This document shows positions 6,375 to 6,761 of a stretch of 6,761 bases of DNA, one piece after another (position 1 is the first letter of the stretch; every line of letters starts with the position of its first letter). Both the position numbers and the translations under genes were made by a program. The notes beneath the pieces are model-generated. The model was given only the letters and a program-made list of their open reading frames with translations, was not told where the DNA came from and did not search any database. The stretch spans positions 1 through 6,761 of the forward strand of contig JAKQQP010000445.1 in assembly GCA_029564115.1 (NCBI GenBank). The letters run 5' to 3'. The DNA comes from Candidatus Rifleibacteriota bacterium. GTDB taxonomy: Bacteria > Riflebacteria > Ozemobacteria > Ozemobacterales > Ozemobacteraceae.

Positions 6375-6761
6375 TTATAGAACAAAAGCCTCGGGGGCAA
6401 TCGAGTTATCTTCAACACAGAGCCCCGTTTCTTCTGAATATTCCATGCTGGTCGTCAAAGCAAAAATACCCGGTTGAACCTCTTCAACTGATTTTCTTTG
6501 CAGCATAGAATTAAAATCGTTTAAATAAATATTTACTGAATATCGCTGCAGTTTACGCATCAGCCTGCAGTCAGGACCCATGCGCTTAAGCTGGTCGATC
6601 AGCTCTTCACCCTGCTGATAACGAACAAGAACAGTTCTCTGCATAGAATCATCGATCAGCCTGAATTTTTCTGCTGCTGTTCTGAACTGGATGCCCAGAG
6701 TATTTCGATCGGGCGTTAAAGCAGAAACGATATCCTTTACATCAAGAGAATTAACCTTCCA
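6375..6761 (-). CDS. cas3: C-terminal end of Cas3 helicase-nuclease (partial)
   Basis: The frame is open from the right edge to a TAA at 6377-6375, giving the last 128 residues. It continues upstream of the internal Met at 6644, so the true start lies outside the window. The sequence matches the end of type I-C Cas3: IQFRTAAEKFRLIDD, then TVLVRYQQGEELIDQLKR, LMRKLQRYSVNIYLNDF, and VQPGIFALTTSMEYSEETGL. This is the C-terminal accessory domain beyond the helicase core. The HD nuclease and DExH motifs are off-window, so activity cannot be judged. Cas3 is recruited by target-bound Cascade and degrades the DNA. Its place upstream of cas5c is the standard I-C order. Confidence 0.93.
   Translation of the reverse strand, partial: WKVNSLDVKDIVSALTPDRNTLGIQFRTAAEKFRLIDDSMQRTVLVRYQQGEELIDQLKRMGPDCRLMRKLQRYSVNIYLNDFNSMLQRKSVEEVQPGIFALTTSMEYSEETGLCVEDNSIAPEAFVL

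Noticed and set aside
6375..6644. A separate small gene of 89 codons starting at 6644
   Set aside because: The frame stays open to the window edge, and both the upstream and downstream parts match the Cas3 C-terminus, so it is a piece of cas3.

Overview
The window is most of a type I-C (Dvulg/Csd) CRISPR-Cas locus, all on the minus strand, plus a MazEF toxin-antitoxin pair placed between the last cas gene and the CRISPR leader. Nothing on the plus strand looks like a real gene. The host cannot be named from the sequence. It is a bacterium of middling GC with strong AGGAGG-type ribosome binding sites. The MazEF pair closely resembles my recollection of the E. coli proteins, and Cas5c has the proteobacteria-like form, so a Gram-negative host is the best guess at low confidence.

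Layout in the direction of transcription (right to left): the 3' end of cas3 (cut by the window edge), cas5c, cas8c with an in-frame internal gene for the small subunit Cas11c, cas7c, a 53-base gap filled by a strong hairpin, cas4, cas1, cas2, a 109-base gap carrying a sigma70-like promoter with an overlapping palindrome, mazE, mazF, a leader of about 180 bases, and the leader-proximal end of the CRISPR array, which runs off the left edge after one full repeat, one spacer and 8 bases of the next repeat. The genes are packed as in an operon: 4-base stop/start overlaps at cas5/cas8, cas4/cas1 and mazE/mazF, and 1-base gaps at cas8/cas7 and cas1/cas2.

How it works together, from family knowledge: Cas5c cuts the pre-crRNA at the repeat hairpin and stays with Cas8c, several Cas7 and Cas11c as the Cascade complex. 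Cas3 is the helicase-nuclease recruited to bound target DNA. Cas4, Cas1 and Cas2 select and trim new spacers and insert them at the leader end. The hairpin after cas7 separates the interference block (cas3-5-8-7) from the adaptation block (4-1-2), so expression of the two could differ. The MazEF module has its own promoter but no clear terminator on either side.

Most interesting points: the clear internal start for Cas11c (SD AAAAGGAG six bases before an in-frame ATG), the MazEF module between cas2 and the leader, the near-perfect hairpin inside the operon, and nested inverted repeats in the leader next to the first repeat. The core system is a known type. I see no wholly new system here.
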